Assembly: GCF_021398735.1 (NCBI RefSeq)
Contig: NZ_CP090349.1
Span: forward strand, 186,001-250,000
Direction: 5' to 3'
Source of the DNA: Methylobacterium oryzae
GTDB lineage: Bacteria > Pseudomonadota > Alphaproteobacteria > Rhizobiales > Beijerinckiaceae
Length of the DNA: 64,000 nucleotides
In this document: positions 34,643-43,888 of the stretch, one piece after another
Position numbering within the stretch: position 1 is the stretch's first letter
How the letters are laid out: each line of letters begins with the position of its first letter
Notes under the pieces: model-generated
Seen by the model: only the letters and a program-made list of their open reading frames with translations
Database searches by the model: none
Told to the model about the DNA's origin: nothing
Translations under genes and position numbers: made by a program

Positions 34643-34942
34643 ATGATCCGATCGGCGCTCATCGCCCGCGTCGCCGAGCGGAACCCGCATCTTTACGCCA
34701 AAGACGTCGAGGCGGTTGTCAACGTGATCCTCAACACAATGGCCGAGGCCCTCGCCAGAGGTGACCGAGTAGAGTTGCGGGACTTCGGTGCCTTTTCAAC
34801 CAATGAGATGCATAGCCGAACAGCTCGCAACCCCAAAACCCAGGCGATCGTGGATGTCGCGGCCAAGCGAACCATCGCGTTCAAGCCGGGCAAGGCGATG
34901 CGGGCACGGCTCAATCGCGAGCAGGTCGGCCCCGAAGAGTAG
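34643..34942 (+). CDS. IHF-beta/HU-family DNA-bending protein, second paralog
   Basis: This 99-aa protein (MIRSALIARVAERNPHLYAK; GDRVELRDFGAFSTNEMHSR; FKPGKAMRARLNREQ) clearly shares family with the gene at 31037-31369. It differs at many positions, including RNPKTQAIVDVAAKR where the paralog has RNPRTGEQVATPARA. It may help excision, integration or silencing of the accessory region. Confidence 0.9.
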   Translation: MIRSALIARVAERNPHLYAKDVEAVVNVILNTMAEALARGDRVELRDFGAFSTNEMHSRTARNPKTQAIVDVAAKRTIAFKPGKAMRARLNREQVGPEE

Positions 34943-35156
34943 GCGGTGCGATTTCTGTGGGCTTCTTAGCAAGCCTAGCGGGTAGGCTCCGAAAGCGTGG
35001 GGCTACGCCACAACCATCTGTGTCTGCTTCACATTGTATGCATTGCTGAAACCCTTCAGTTTCATGGCCAAGGTTTAATGCAGCGCCTGCTCTCCTGCCA
35101 AGTTATAGGACAGCCGCAGCGAGTGTCTCGGCCACGGAATACAGAGGATATGACCA

Positions 35157-35471
35157 ATGAATATAATGAACACATTGGTAGCTGTAGCCGCGTTTGCGGC
35201 TCTGCCGATCGCTAACGCGAATGCGATGCCGGTTGCATCCGATCTGGGCATCACTGCGCCGATCATGCTGGTGGCAGGCGGATGCGGGCCGGGCGCTTGG
35301 CGCGGGCCTTGGGGGCACTGCCGGAACACCCCCTACTCCGGCCCTCTCCCCGGTGGCTGGTATCAAGTTCGCGCTGGGAACGGGTGCCCTCCGGGCTACT
35401 GGCGAGGCCCTTGGGGTCACTGCCGCAATACTGTGTACCACGGCCGGCTGCCAGGAGGTGGCTTCCAGTAA
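35157..35471 (+). CDS. Exported GCG_CRPN-type repeat protein
   Basis: A 104-aa protein with a signal peptide (NTLVAVAAFAALPIANANA) and two tandem repeats of about 32 residues: GCGPGAWRGPWGHCRNTPYS and GCPPGYWRGPWGHCRNTVYH, each ending in LPGG. This matches the GCG_CRPN prefix-to-repeats family of secreted Cys-rich proteins seen in Methylobacterium and Bradyrhizobium. The function is unknown. AGAGGA precedes the ATG. Confidence 0.8.
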   Translation: MNIMNTLVAVAAFAALPIANANAMPVASDLGITAPIMLVAGGCGPGAWRGPWGHCRNTPYSGPLPGGWYQVRAGNGCPPGYWRGPWGHCRNTVYHGRLPGGGFQ

Positions 35472-35692
35472 GCAGCAGCCCATCTACAAGCCACGGAGCC
35501 TCAAGAGGCTAACGTCAAGGTGGTGATGCCGAAGTAGGCAGTGATAGGAGCGAGCACCGTCCTGTTCGACGTCGTCTTCACGGACGGTAGCTGCGCCTCA
35601 TCGCTCGACTTGACGATGCAGCTGGTAACTACAACGCTGATACGACCGCTCCTAGACGGCACGCAGAGCCCTGGCCGTCGTGGCAGGTCTCT

Positions 35693-36181
35693 GTGAGCGA
35701 GCGCTACCTGTTTCGGTCCGATTGGCGCCCGTCGAGCCGCCGCATCCTGCTGGCCGGCCTGCTCGGGCACTATGCCGCCGCCTACTGCTTCTGCGCGACG
35801 ACGATGCTCGCCGGTTTCATCGACGATCTGCGGACGGGAGGCCTAGCGGTATTCGCAGGCACGACCTGGAGCCGGGCGTTTGAGGTCTTCTGGACGGCCC
35901 CAGTGGTGACCGGTCTCCTCGGGATGTGGGGTGCCATCCTTATCAGCCCAACGCTGCTGATCACATTGCCCGTGACGAGCTTGGCCGCACGCAAGCTCAA
36001 TGCAGGTGCGCGGTCGACCACGGCCATCGGTGTCCTGCCGGGTGTCCTGGCAGGCCTCACCGTGTTCGGATCCGCGCCCCAGACCGAAGTGAGCCTTATC
36101 CTCTGTTCCGCCGCGGGCGGTGCAGCCTTCGCGCTGGTCGTCTGGCTGCTCTGCATTCGACCGCGACGGCCTTACGGGTGA
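35693..36181 (+). CDS. Membrane protein, 162 aa
   Basis: Four likely membrane segments (ILLAGLLGHYAAAYCF; VVTGLLGMWGAILISPTLL; AIGVLPGVLAGLTVFG; LILCSAAGGAAFALVVWLL). No family is recognised. GTG start at 35693 with weak ribosome-binding sequence. Confidence 0.6.
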   Translation: MSERYLFRSDWRPSSRRILLAGLLGHYAAAYCFCATTMLAGFIDDLRTGGLAVFAGTTWSRAFEVFWTAPVVTGLLGMWGAILISPTLLITLPVTSLAARKLNAGARSTTAIGVLPGVLAGLTVFGSAPQTEVSLILCSAAGGAAFALVVWLLCIRPRRPYG

Positions 36182-36394
36182 GATCCGCGTGCGGTCGGTC
36201 ATGAACTGGCCGTCCTCACGGCGGCTCACTAGCCGGCACTGGATGCGCGAGCAGTATTCGGCAGGGTCAGCCCATTGGCCGACTCGCAGAAGAGCCACCA
36301 CTGCCGGAAGATCACGGTGCTGGCTTCGGCTGGCCTTCCACGCTCGTCTTGAGCTCGCCCCCAGGAGCCGGGGCGGGCGTGGATGCCGGATGGC

Positions 36395-36739
36395 TCAGCC
36401 GCGCGAAGGCCGGCCAGGTGGTGGAACAGCTGCTGCACGCTTCCTGACCTCATCCAGTGGTCGCAACGTCGCTCGCACCTTCTCGACCTCCGGCGGCTCC
36501 GGTATCCCGAGCAGAGCAGCTATCGCCTCGTGCGCCTTCAGCCAGCGTCGGGCGATCACAACCAGATTGGGACCGGCAGCGTCGAGGCCGTATCCAGCGA
36601 CGCGGCGGCGTGCTCCCTCAAGTTCGCGGTTCAGCCAGCGCACCCGCACCAGCATGATCAGAAGGCGGGCCGTATCAGGCCAGGACAGGCGCTGAGCAGC
36701 CGCGGCAGCCTTTGAACGGTCGGGCAGGATAGTCGGCAT
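36395..36739 (-). CDS. Hypothetical protein, 114 aa
   Basis: A helical protein without a recognised domain (ARLLIMLVRVRWLNRELEGA; VVIARRWLKAHEAIAALLGI). Its ATG overlaps the upstream gene's stop (36739-36741), indicating a coupled operon with the next gene. Confidence 0.55.
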   Translation of the reverse strand: MPTILPDRSKAAAAAQRLSWPDTARLLIMLVRVRWLNRELEGARRRVAGYGLDAAGPNLVVIARRWLKAHEAIAALLGIPEPPEVEKVRATLRPLDEVRKRAAAVPPPGRPSRG

Positions 36740-37149
36740 CAGCGTACTTTGGCGAGGTCAAGGAGCGCTACGCCCATGGCAGCCACGATGTTCCCACGAC
36801 CGGCCCAGCGCATGGGCGAGACACGGATGACGGTCGGATCGTCTGATACCTCCGGCACCAAGAACTCAGGCGTATTGACCTCGTGGTCCTGGTCGCCACC
36901 GCGCATGTAGACGACTTGGCTTCCCTCGCGGATCTCGGGAGCGGCCAGCGAGGGCTCAGCGTCGGCGCCGTCCTCGTGGTCCGTGTCTCCGTCCATGCGG
37001 TCGAGCACGGCGATGATGCGGTCCCCCGCGTCGAGGGCGGTCTGTGCCGCCTCCTCCAGGCTGGCCCGTAGATCGGCCCCGGCCAGCGGCGGAAGGGCCT
37101 CGGGAGCGGTCCGTTTCGGACGCGGGGTGAATTGTAGCACGTCGCCCAT
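36739..37149 (-). CDS. Hypothetical protein, 136 aa
   Basis: Unrecognised. It starts at 37149 (MGDVLQFTPRPKRTAPEA). It has a helical segment (SLEEAAQTALDAGDRIIAVL), an acidic middle (DGDTDHEDGADAEP) and a C-terminal part (GRGNIVAAMGVALLDLAKV). It ends in a 4-nt overlap with the next gene. Confidence 0.55.
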   Translation of the reverse strand: MGDVLQFTPRPKRTAPEALPPLAGADLRASLEEAAQTALDAGDRIIAVLDRMDGDTDHEDGADAEPSLAAPEIREGSQVVYMRGGDQDHEVNTPEFLVPEVSDDPTVIRVSPMRWAGRGNIVAAMGVALLDLAKVR

Positions 37150-37231
37150 GGGGTCAGGTCTCGGGTTGTGATGGTGAAACCCGGCGGGATCCGGCCGGGG
37201 CGGTACGCACGAAGGGGAAAGTAAGAGGGGC

Positions 37232-37927
37232 TTAGGCCCCGTCCCCCGTCTCGGCCTCGACAGCCGCCAGCAGCGCCAGGAAGGCGTCGCCGGAGAACTC
37301 CTGCCGCGCCTTGGCCTGCCAGTCGGGGCCGAAGGTGAGTTCCGCCTGGGAGGCCACGTAGCGGGCGAGAGCGGCCCGGCCCTCGGCGGTGCTCGGCACG
37401 ATGGCCCACACCGCCGCACGGGTGTCTCGTTGATCCCGCTCGATGGCGTCCTCTTGGGTCCGCTCGGCATCCGCCATCCGACGACCGGCGACAGACGCGG
37501 CAAAGGCCGTCATCGCAGCCTCGGCGCTCTCACTGGTGGCGATGGCCGCGAGGATAGGATCCGGCTTCGTCGCCGCGTCTGAGGCCCCGATCGTGCCGGC
37601 GTCGGCCAAGTCGAGACAGGCGTTGAGGAGCGCCACGAAGGCGTGGCCGTTGGACGTTGGCTCGACGGTGTTCTGACCGCCGGCATCTTCGTTGAGATAG
37701 TCGTCCATGTGCCGAGCGAGAGCGAACAGCCCGGCGATCGTCGTCGGCCGCGTGGCCTCGACCGCCTCTAGAGCCTCGATCCGGGCGTCATGCGCAGCCT
37801 CGAAGCCTTCCTTGTCCCTGCCGTCGTCAAGACCGATGGCGGCGGTACAAGCCGCCCGGTGAGCCTCAATCGCGGCGAAGATCGGATCCGGGGCACGAGG
37901 AGCCGGCGCGTCCTCGCGCGAGGCCAC
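37232..37927 (-). CDS. Hypothetical protein, 231 aa
   Basis: A soluble, Ala-rich, mostly helical protein (PIFAAIEAHRAACTAAIGLD; TTIAGLFALARHMDDYL; AAVWAIVPSTAEGRAALARY). I have seen this style of protein repeatedly on Methylobacterium mobile DNA but know no function. It probably leads the minus-strand operon with the two genes after it. Its 5' end abuts the antisense start region of the HTH gene split by IS21. Confidence 0.65.
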   Translation of the reverse strand: MASREDAPAPRAPDPIFAAIEAHRAACTAAIGLDDGRDKEGFEAAHDARIEALEAVEATRPTTIAGLFALARHMDDYLNEDAGGQNTVEPTSNGHAFVALLNACLDLADAGTIGASDAATKPDPILAAIATSESAEAAMTAFAASVAGRRMADAERTQEDAIERDQRDTRAAVWAIVPSTAEGRAALARYVASQAELTFGPDWQAKARQEFSGDAFLALLAAVEAETGDGA

Positions 37928-38174
37928 GGGGTATCCGCGGCTGCATTGCCGAGGCTCAGGAGCGTGACGGGCGGCAGCGGTTATGGTGGTCGGCGCAGGA
38001 TCTGGGCGACCTTCTGCGGCTCACGACAGACGAGCGGGAGCGGTTGCGGATCACACGCATTCGCCCGGCCGGCATGACGGCTCGGAAGTTCGCGACCTAT
38101 CAGCGGGCTCGGAAGGCCGTGTCAGGCGACACGGCAAACTGACCCCCTGACGCCATGAGGACCTGACCCCCTCG

Positions 38175-39488
38175 ATGAGCGAGGAGGTCGAGATGATCAG
38201 GAACGAAGATCAGGCTCTTGAGCGGACAGACGATCCGCGGAGGGCCGAGATGAAGACGCCGGACGACGTATCGGCGATGGTGCGGCTGAAGGCGCTGGGC
38301 TGGGGTGCCAAGCGGATCGCGACCGAGCTCGGCTGTTCGAAGAACACGGTCAAGCACTGGCTCCGTCAGGGTGATTGGCGCCCCTCTAAAACGCCTTCAC
38401 GATCGAAGCGGCTCGACGGCTTGACGGACTGGTTGGCCGAACGGTTCCGGCAGCATGCCGGCAACGCCGACGTCGTGCGCCAGGACCTCGCCAACGAGAA
38501 GGACATCCACGTCAGCCTGCGCACCGTGGAACGGGCTGTGGCGCCGTTGCGGCGGGACCTGGTGATCGCCGCGCGGGCGAGCGTGCGGTTCGAGACGCGG
38601 CCAGGCGAGCAGATGCAGATCGACTTCGGCGAGCGGCGGATCGAGATCGGCGGTGTGCCAACCCGGGTCTCGCTGTTCGTTGCGACGCTCGGTTACTCGC
38701 GTCGACTGCACGTGCGCGCCTTCGGCCACGAGCGGCAGGAGGACTGGTTCGCCGGATTGGAGAGCGCCTTCCAGGCCTTCGGCGGTGTGCCGCGTGAGGT
38801 GCTGCTCGACAATGCCCGCGCCCTGGTCCTGCACCATGACCCGATCAGCCGCGAGGTCATCCTGCATCCGCGGTTGCACGCCTTCTCCCGGCATTGGGGC
38901 TTCCGGGTGCGGGCCTGCGCCCCGTACCGGGCGCGCACGAAGGGCAAGGACGAGCGCGGCGTTGGCTACGTCAAAAGGAACGCTGTAGCCGGCCACCGCT
39001 TCGCGAGCTTTGCCGCCCTGGAGGCGCATCTCGATGCCTGGACGCGGGATGTGGCCGACCGGCGCGCGCACGGCACGACCGGTGAGGCGCCGGGCGCGCG
39101 GTTCGCCCGGGACGAGGCCCGGGCGCTGCAGCCCCTGGCGGGCGTGCCGCCGTTCTCCGCCGCACGCGATCTCGTGCGCCGGGTCGGGGCAGACTGCGCG
39201 GTCAGCGTCGACGGCAACGCCTACTCGGTGCCGTGGCGGCTGATCGGCGAGCGGGTTCGCGTCACCGTGAGCGGAGCGGTGGTGCGCGTCCACCACGGCG
39301 GACGTGAGGTCGCCGTGCACGCCGCGTTGAAGGGGCGCCACGGCCGTGTCGTCGACGATGCCCATCTGGCCGGGCTTGTGGGTAGCCGAGAGCGACCGGC
39401 TCACCGGCTCGACCCGTCGCCCATCATGCCGCCGGCGCTGTTGCGGCCGCTGGCCGAGTACGAGGCGGTCGCCGGGGGAGGCTTCTGA
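38175..39488 (+). CDS. istA: IS21 transposase IstA
   Basis: This 437-aa protein has an N-terminal HTH (LGWGAKRIATELGCSKNTVK), then a DDE core with D in MQIDFGER, D in LLDNARALV and E in KDERGVGYVK, followed by the C-terminal beta domain (CAVSVDGNAYSVPWRLIGE). It cuts and joins element ends and targets DNA with IstB. Its stop overlaps the istB ATG by 1 nt, so the two are translationally coupled. Confidence 0.96.
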   Translation: MSEEVEMIRNEDQALERTDDPRRAEMKTPDDVSAMVRLKALGWGAKRIATELGCSKNTVKHWLRQGDWRPSKTPSRSKRLDGLTDWLAERFRQHAGNADVVRQDLANEKDIHVSLRTVERAVAPLRRDLVIAARASVRFETRPGEQMQIDFGERRIEIGGVPTRVSLFVATLGYSRRLHVRAFGHERQEDWFAGLESAFQAFGGVPREVLLDNARALVLHHDPISREVILHPRLHAFSRHWGFRVRACAPYRARTKGKDERGVGYVKRNAVAGHRFASFAALEAHLDAWTRDVADRRAHGTTGEAPGARFARDEARALQPLAGVPPFSAARDLVRRVGADCAVSVDGNAYSVPWRLIGERVRVTVSGAVVRVHHGGREVAVHAALKGRHGRVVDDAHLAGLVGSRERPAHRLDPSPIMPPALLRPLAEYEAVAGGGF

Positions 39489-40270
39489 TGGACCATGACC
39501 ACCTCACCCTGCTGCTCGACCGCCTGAAGCTGACGGCCATGCGCGATCAGCTCGATAGCCTGATCGACGAGGCCGGCCGGGGCGAGCTGACGATCCGTGA
39601 GGCGCTGACCCTGTTCTGCGAGCGTGAGGTCGCTCGGCGTGACCAGCGCCGCATCGACATGGCCTTTGGTCTGGCTCGCTTCCCCTTCGTGCGGGACCTG
39701 ACCGGCTTCGACTTCGGCGCCCAACCCTCGCTGGACAAGGCGCAGATCCGTGAACTCGCCACCGGCCGCTTCATCGCCAATGGCGAGGCGGTGCTGTTCC
39801 TCGGGCCGCCCGGCGTGGGCAAGACGCACTTGGCGGTGGCGATCGGGCGCGCGGCGATTGTGGCCGGCTATGGCGTGCTGTTCACCCCGGCCACGACGCT
39901 CGTGGCGCAGCTGGCCAAGGCGCATGCTGAGGGTCGGTTGGAGGAGCGGCTGACGCACTACGCCAAGCCGAAACTGCTGATCATCGACGAGCTCGGCTAT
40001 CTGCCGTTCGAGCCGGATGCCGCGCATCTGTTCTTCCAGCTCGTCAGCCGCCGCTACGAGCGGGGCGCGATGCTGGTGACGTCGAACCGAGCGGTAGGCG
40101 AGTGGGGGAGCGTGTTCGGCGATGCGGTGGTGGCCACCGCGATCCTCGATCGGCTGCTGCACCACAGCCACGTCGTCACCATCCGCGGCGACAGCTACCG
40201 GCTTCGTGAGAAGCGTCGCAGCGGCCTCCTGCAAAAGGCGGCTGCGGTCCCCCAACCCACACCCGTCTAG
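39488..40270 (+). CDS. istB: IS21 helper ATPase IstB
   Basis: A 260-aa DnaC-like AAA+ protein. Walker A is FLGPPGVGKTHL (about 112-123), Walker B is LLIIDELGYLPF, and the sensor region is MLVTSNRAVGEW. It selects target DNA and activates IstA. Full length. Confidence 0.96.
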   Translation: MDHDHLTLLLDRLKLTAMRDQLDSLIDEAGRGELTIREALTLFCEREVARRDQRRIDMAFGLARFPFVRDLTGFDFGAQPSLDKAQIRELATGRFIANGEAVLFLGPPGVGKTHLAVAIGRAAIVAGYGVLFTPATTLVAQLAKAHAEGRLEERLTHYAKPKLLIIDELGYLPFEPDAAHLFFQLVSRRYERGAMLVTSNRAVGEWGSVFGDAVVATAILDRLLHHSHVVTIRGDSYRLREKRRSGLLQKAAAVPQPTPV

Positions 40271-41503
40271 GCGTGGGAAATTAGCATGGGGGTCAGATCC
40301 TCATGACGCGAAGAGGTCAGTTCCGGATGTCGCTTGATAGGCCGAACAGGCGAAGGCCCGCCGGATCGCTAAAGGGGCGATACCCCGGGAGCAATCGAAG
40401 GCTCAACTAGAGCCGTGGGTCGCGCTCAACATGAGCCGGGCGACCTATTTCCGGAAGCAGCAGGCCGGCACCCTCCCCGCCCAGATCCGGGACCGTGAGA
40501 CTGTTTCGTCGTCACCAGATACGAAGTATCTGCAGCGCGCGACGGGCCAGTCTCACGTCGCAGAACAGACCGCCCAGGGTCCAGCGAGGAAGCCCCGCCC
40601 GAGCCTGAGCGTCGGCGCTGTCGGGCATACGCCCGGAGCCAACGTAAAGGCGATCCCGCCCGGTCGTGCCGTCGCGCTGCCTCTGCCGGAAGAAGGGGTT
40701 TCTGAGCACCCGGACATGCTGGGAGGCGGCGAGTGGCGACAGGTCGGCGCTCCCCTCAGCGACTATGCCGGCGGTGTTCTGCCCGACGCCCTCGTGCGGG
40801 CCGTGCGTGATGCGCAGCGGGTGCGCCAGATGACACAGCAGGCCGTGGCCGATCAGATCGGCATCAGCCGTCCACAGCTCGCCAATGCGCTCCAGGGTCG
40901 GTTCGGCCTGAGCCGGAGTGCGGCCACCAACCTCTTAGAATGGCTAGCTGCCTAATTCTTCGATGATGCCGAGACGGCGTCAGCCGTCCGCCGTTAGGCG
41001 GGACCGATCCCTGCCGTAGGAGCCGCAGGTTGAGCGACGAGATCACCCCAAGCCGGAACAGCACCGTACCGATGGGTGCGGGCGCACAGGTTCTCCAGAA
41101 GGTTGGTGTGATCGGCGCCAAGGCGGCCTTGAGCACCATCCCGTGGGCCGCCCTGGTCTTCGACTTTGGGCAGGCGGCCATCGATTACGGAAATGCGCGG
41201 CTGACGGACCGTCTGCTCGGCGCACTCGGCGAACGCATCGATCGGATGGAAGCTCAGACCCGTGAGCGGCTCAAGGCGGACGAGGTCTACCAACTCTCTG
41301 CGCAGGCCGCGATCCGGCGGATGCTGACGGAGACGAACCCGCGCATGGCCGACGCCCTGGCGAGGGCGGTCTTGGAGTTAGGCACTTCTACCCTGCTACC
41401 GGCTGAGCGGCTGGAGATCGCCCGCGCGCTCGACGCTCTGACCGAACCGTCGCTGCACCTATTGCAGACCTGATCCTCCCTCGGTGTCGCGGACACAGAG
41501 AGA

Positions 41504-42364
41504 TCATTTCGTGGTCCTCTCGGCTTGCTCGGGCGTAAGATAGCCGAGTGCCGAGTGGATGCGTTGCCGATTGTAGTAGCCCTCGATGTAGGCGAACAGA
41601 TCGCGCCGCGCTTCATCCCGGGTCGCCCATCGTCGTTGATGGACGAGCTCGACCTTGAGTGTGTGGAAGAAGCTCTCCATCGGGGCGTTATCGTAGCAAC
41701 AGGCGGTCCGACTCATGGACGGCCTGGCCCCCATTGCGGCGAGCTGCTTCCGATAGGCCTCGGCCGCGTACTGGCTGCCGCGATCCGAGTGGCAGATGAG
41801 CCCGGCGGCCGGCCGCTGCCGCTGGGCGGCCATCATCAATGCCGCTACGCTCAGCTCAGCGCGCATGTGATCGCGCATCGACCAGCCGACGATCTTGCGC
41901 GTGGCCAGATCGAGGACGGCGGCCAGATACAGCCAGCCCTCGCCGGTCGGCAGGTAGGTAATATCGGCCAGCCAGACCGTGTTTGGCCGCGCGGCCGAGA
42001 AGTCCTGCTTCAGGAGGTTTGGGGCGATCGGAAGATCGTGCCGGCTGTCGGTCGTACAGGGCCGGAACCGACGCCCCGCCAAAGCACGGATGCCGTGCCG
42101 GCGCATGAGGCGCTCCACCCGTCCGCGGCTGACAGACCGGCCCTCGGCCCGCAGGGCGGCATGCACGCGCGGGGAGCCGTAGCGCCGGTGATGGGCGGCA
42201 TGGATGCGCCGGACGTCGTCCAGGAGTTGGCGGTTGGAGGCCGAGCTGGCGCTCTCAGGCCGTGACCGCCATCCGTAGAAGCCGCTGGGTGAGACTCCGA
42301 GCACGCGGCACATGAGACGCACCGGCCAGGTCCGCGCATGCTGCTCGATGAAGGCGAAAGTCAC
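41504..42364 (-). CDS. IS3-family transposase OrfB, copy 2
   Basis: This 286-aa DDE transposase is identical in predicted sequence to copy 1 (D in VWLADITYLP, D in [10 protein letters not shown] in NAPMESFFHTLK). GTG start in a 4-nt overlap with orfA. Confidence 0.94.
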   Translation of the reverse strand: MTFAFIEQHARTWPVRLMCRVLGVSPSGFYGWRSRPESASSASNRQLLDDVRRIHAAHHRRYGSPRVHAALRAEGRSVSRGRVERLMRRHGIRALAGRRFRPCTTDSRHDLPIAPNLLKQDFSAARPNTVWLADITYLPTGEGWLYLAAVLDLATRKIVGWSMRDHMRAELSVAALMMAAQRQRPAAGLICHSDRGSQYAAEAYRKQLAAMGARPSMSRTACCYDNAPMESFFHTLKVELVHQRRWATRDEARRDLFAYIEGYYNRQRIHSALGYLTPEQAERTTK

Positions 42365-42687
42365 TTGGGCATCTCCGCGAAGATGCCGATGGCTTTTTTT
42401 AGCACGTCGCGCTCCATGCGCGTACGGTCGAGCTCACGCCGCAGGCGGGCGATCTCGGCGGCCTGATCGGACGGCGAGGCGACCGGGCTTGGTGGCGCAC
42501 TCCCCGTCGATCCGGCCGGCCGCGGCCGGGGTAGGGCCCCGTTCAGCGTGGCGCGCCACTGCCTCAGCATCGAGGGCTGGATCCCGAGCTCGGCCGCGAC
42601 CTGCATCTGTGGCCGGCCGCTGCTCTCCAGCAGGGCGACCGCTTCGCGTTTGAACTCGGGCGTGAACTCGCGTCTCGTCTTCGCCAT
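42361..42687 (-). CDS. IS3-family OrfA, copy 2
   Basis: A 108-aa HTH/coiled-coil subunit identical to copy 1, including the A7 frameshift candidate just before its end. Confidence 0.93.
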   Translation of the reverse strand: MAKTRREFTPEFKREAVALLESSGRPQMQVAAELGIQPSMLRQWRATLNGALPRPRPAGSTGSAPPSPVASPSDQAAEIARLRRELDRTRMERDVLKKAIGIFAEMPK

Positions 42688-43096
42688 CCGACACCTTCCC
42701 CGCTCAGCATGAGCGTATCAGAGGTGTCCGCGATGCCGAGGGAGGATCAGACCATCTACCGGGCTCAGAACGACCGTCTCACCCCGCAGGAGCTGGGCTT
42801 GGTCGAGGACGACGTGCGCAAGACCTCCCACTTCACGAAGCTGATGTACGCCACGATGCCGCTCAGTTCCTGGATCGCCCCCGCCAACGAACTTGAGCGG
42901 GCTGGGATGGTCGTGGCCACGCTCGACGACGGCTGGTACGACCCGGCGGAACGGGCAGGCGAGGAGCCATTGGGCCTCGCCGTCCATCTGCGCGAGGTCT
43001 ACCCGCTGGGCGAGCGCGTCGTCAGGATGTGCTTCGACGATCCCGCGATCCCGGCGTTCGGTGTCTACGCGCCGGAGTAGATAGACCCCGACAGGC

Positions 43097-43882
43097 ATGG
43101 CGTTCGCTGCTAAGCTTGTCGGCGTGAGCCGCGCCCGCATTGATCCCAGCACCCTGTCGGACCTCGTCGTGTACGCCGACGAGAGCGGTGACCACGGCCT
43201 CGTCACGATCGACGCGGGCTACCCCATCTTCGCGCTCGCCTTCATCGTCATGACCCGTGACGAGTACGTGGGTGAGGTGACGCCTGCCCTCCAGCGGCTC
43301 AAGTTCGCCTACTGGGGTCACGATCAGGTCGTGTTTCACGAGCGCGACATCCGGAAGAAGATCGGTCCCTTCGCGATGCTGGCGGACCCAGCCACCAACG
43401 CCGACTTCATGGTCGACCTCACGGGGATGATCGGCGCGGCCCCATTCCGCCTCTGCGTCGGGACCATCGACAAGCTCAGGCTCAAGGCCAAGTATGCGAA
43501 CCCGTGGAGCCCCTACGAGATCGCGCTGCGCTTCTGCATGGAGCGTCTGCTCAACTGCCTCCAGCGTCACGAGCAGGAGGGGCGGCTCGTCCACGTCATC
43601 TTCGAGAGCCGGGGCAAGAACGAGGACGCCGACCTGGAGTTGGAATTTCGTCGGATCACCGCGAACCAAGCCAACTGGGGCTACCGTTCGCCCGACTTCT
43701 CCTACGCCCGGTTCGAGCCGGTGTTCGCACGCAAGGATGCGAACGCTGCCGGGCTACAGTTGGCGGATCTCGTCGCCCGCCCATGCGGATTGCGGGCTCT
43801 CCGACCTACTCAGCCGAACCGGGCGTTCGAGGTGCTCATCCCCAAGCTGACCGGCCATTCCGGGCTGAAGATGTTCCCCTGA
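43097..43882 (+). CDS. DUF3800 protein
   Basis: This 261-aa protein shows the DUF3800 hallmarks: VVYADESGDHGL near the N-terminus (residues about 24-35), HVIFESRGKNEDADLELEF in the middle, and a C-terminal LQLADLVARPCG. DUF3800 is thought to have an RNase H-like fold with acidic catalytic residues and is frequent on mobile elements and near defence genes. The biochemical role is unknown. The upstream partner is disrupted by IS3 copy 2, so promoter and coupling are probably altered. A strong hairpin follows the stop. Confidence 0.88.
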   Translation: MAFAAKLVGVSRARIDPSTLSDLVVYADESGDHGLVTIDAGYPIFALAFIVMTRDEYVGEVTPALQRLKFAYWGHDQVVFHERDIRKKIGPFAMLADPATNADFMVDLTGMIGAAPFRLCVGTIDKLRLKAKYANPWSPYEIALRFCMERLLNCLQRHEQEGRLVHVIFESRGKNEDADLELEFRRITANQANWGYRSPDFSYARFEPVFARKDANAAGLQLADLVARPCGLRALRPTQPNRAFEVLIPKLTGHSGLKMFP

Positions 43883-43888
43883 AAAAAC

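Larger units (their letters stand above)
38120..40339 (+). mobile_element. IS21-family element
   Basis: The ends are imperfect inverted repeats beginning TGTCAGGCGACA at 38120 and TATCAAGCGACA (inverted) ending at 40339, with an internal CTGACCCC repeat near each end. The 2220-bp element carries istA and istB. GGCCG flanks it on both sides (38115-38119, 40340-40344), a 5-bp target duplication typical for IS21. It appears complete. Confidence 0.95.
37930..40955 (+). pseudogene. HTH-containing accessory-element protein, split by IS21
   Basis: The two parts are about 37930-38119 and 40345-40955. Removing the IS21 element and one GGCCG restores an exact frame across the junction (QRARKA then EQAKARRIAKG). 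The first part reads RQRLWWSAQDLGDLLRLTTD and RLRITRIRPAGMT. The second has MSRATYFRKQQAG, a Pro-rich linker and a C-terminal XRE-like HTH (QMTQQAVADQIGISRPQLAN). The start codon is not identified; the frame is open upstream, antisense to the neighbouring gene. The protein type occurs widely on rhizobial mobile DNA and looks regulatory. Confidence 0.75.
41471..42749 (-). mobile_element. IS3-family element, copy 2
   Basis: A 1279-bp element in reverse orientation with the same ends (TGATCCTCCCTCGG ...) and the same predicted proteins as copy 1. It is flanked by GACC (41467-41470 and 42750-42753), a clean 4-bp target duplication, so this copy is the less rearranged and probably recent insertion. 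Confidence 0.96.
41030..43080 (+). pseudogene. Helical protein upstream of DUF3800, split by IS3 copy 2
   Basis: The two parts are 41030-41470 and 42754-43080. Removing the IS and one GACC restores a 255-aa frame (HLLQT then IYRAQNDRL). The start is a TTG with TAGGAG upstream. A short hydrophobic stretch (VGVIGAKAALSTIPWAALVF) precedes an amphipathic helical part (LLGALGERIDRMEAQTRERL). A C-terminal half with DGWYDPAERAGEEPLGLAV follows. It loosely recalls the DUF4393/Abi-alpha type, but I cannot confirm that. It ends 16 bp before the DUF3800 gene, so the two probably formed an operon. The insertion puts a stop three bases into the element. Confidence 0.75.
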
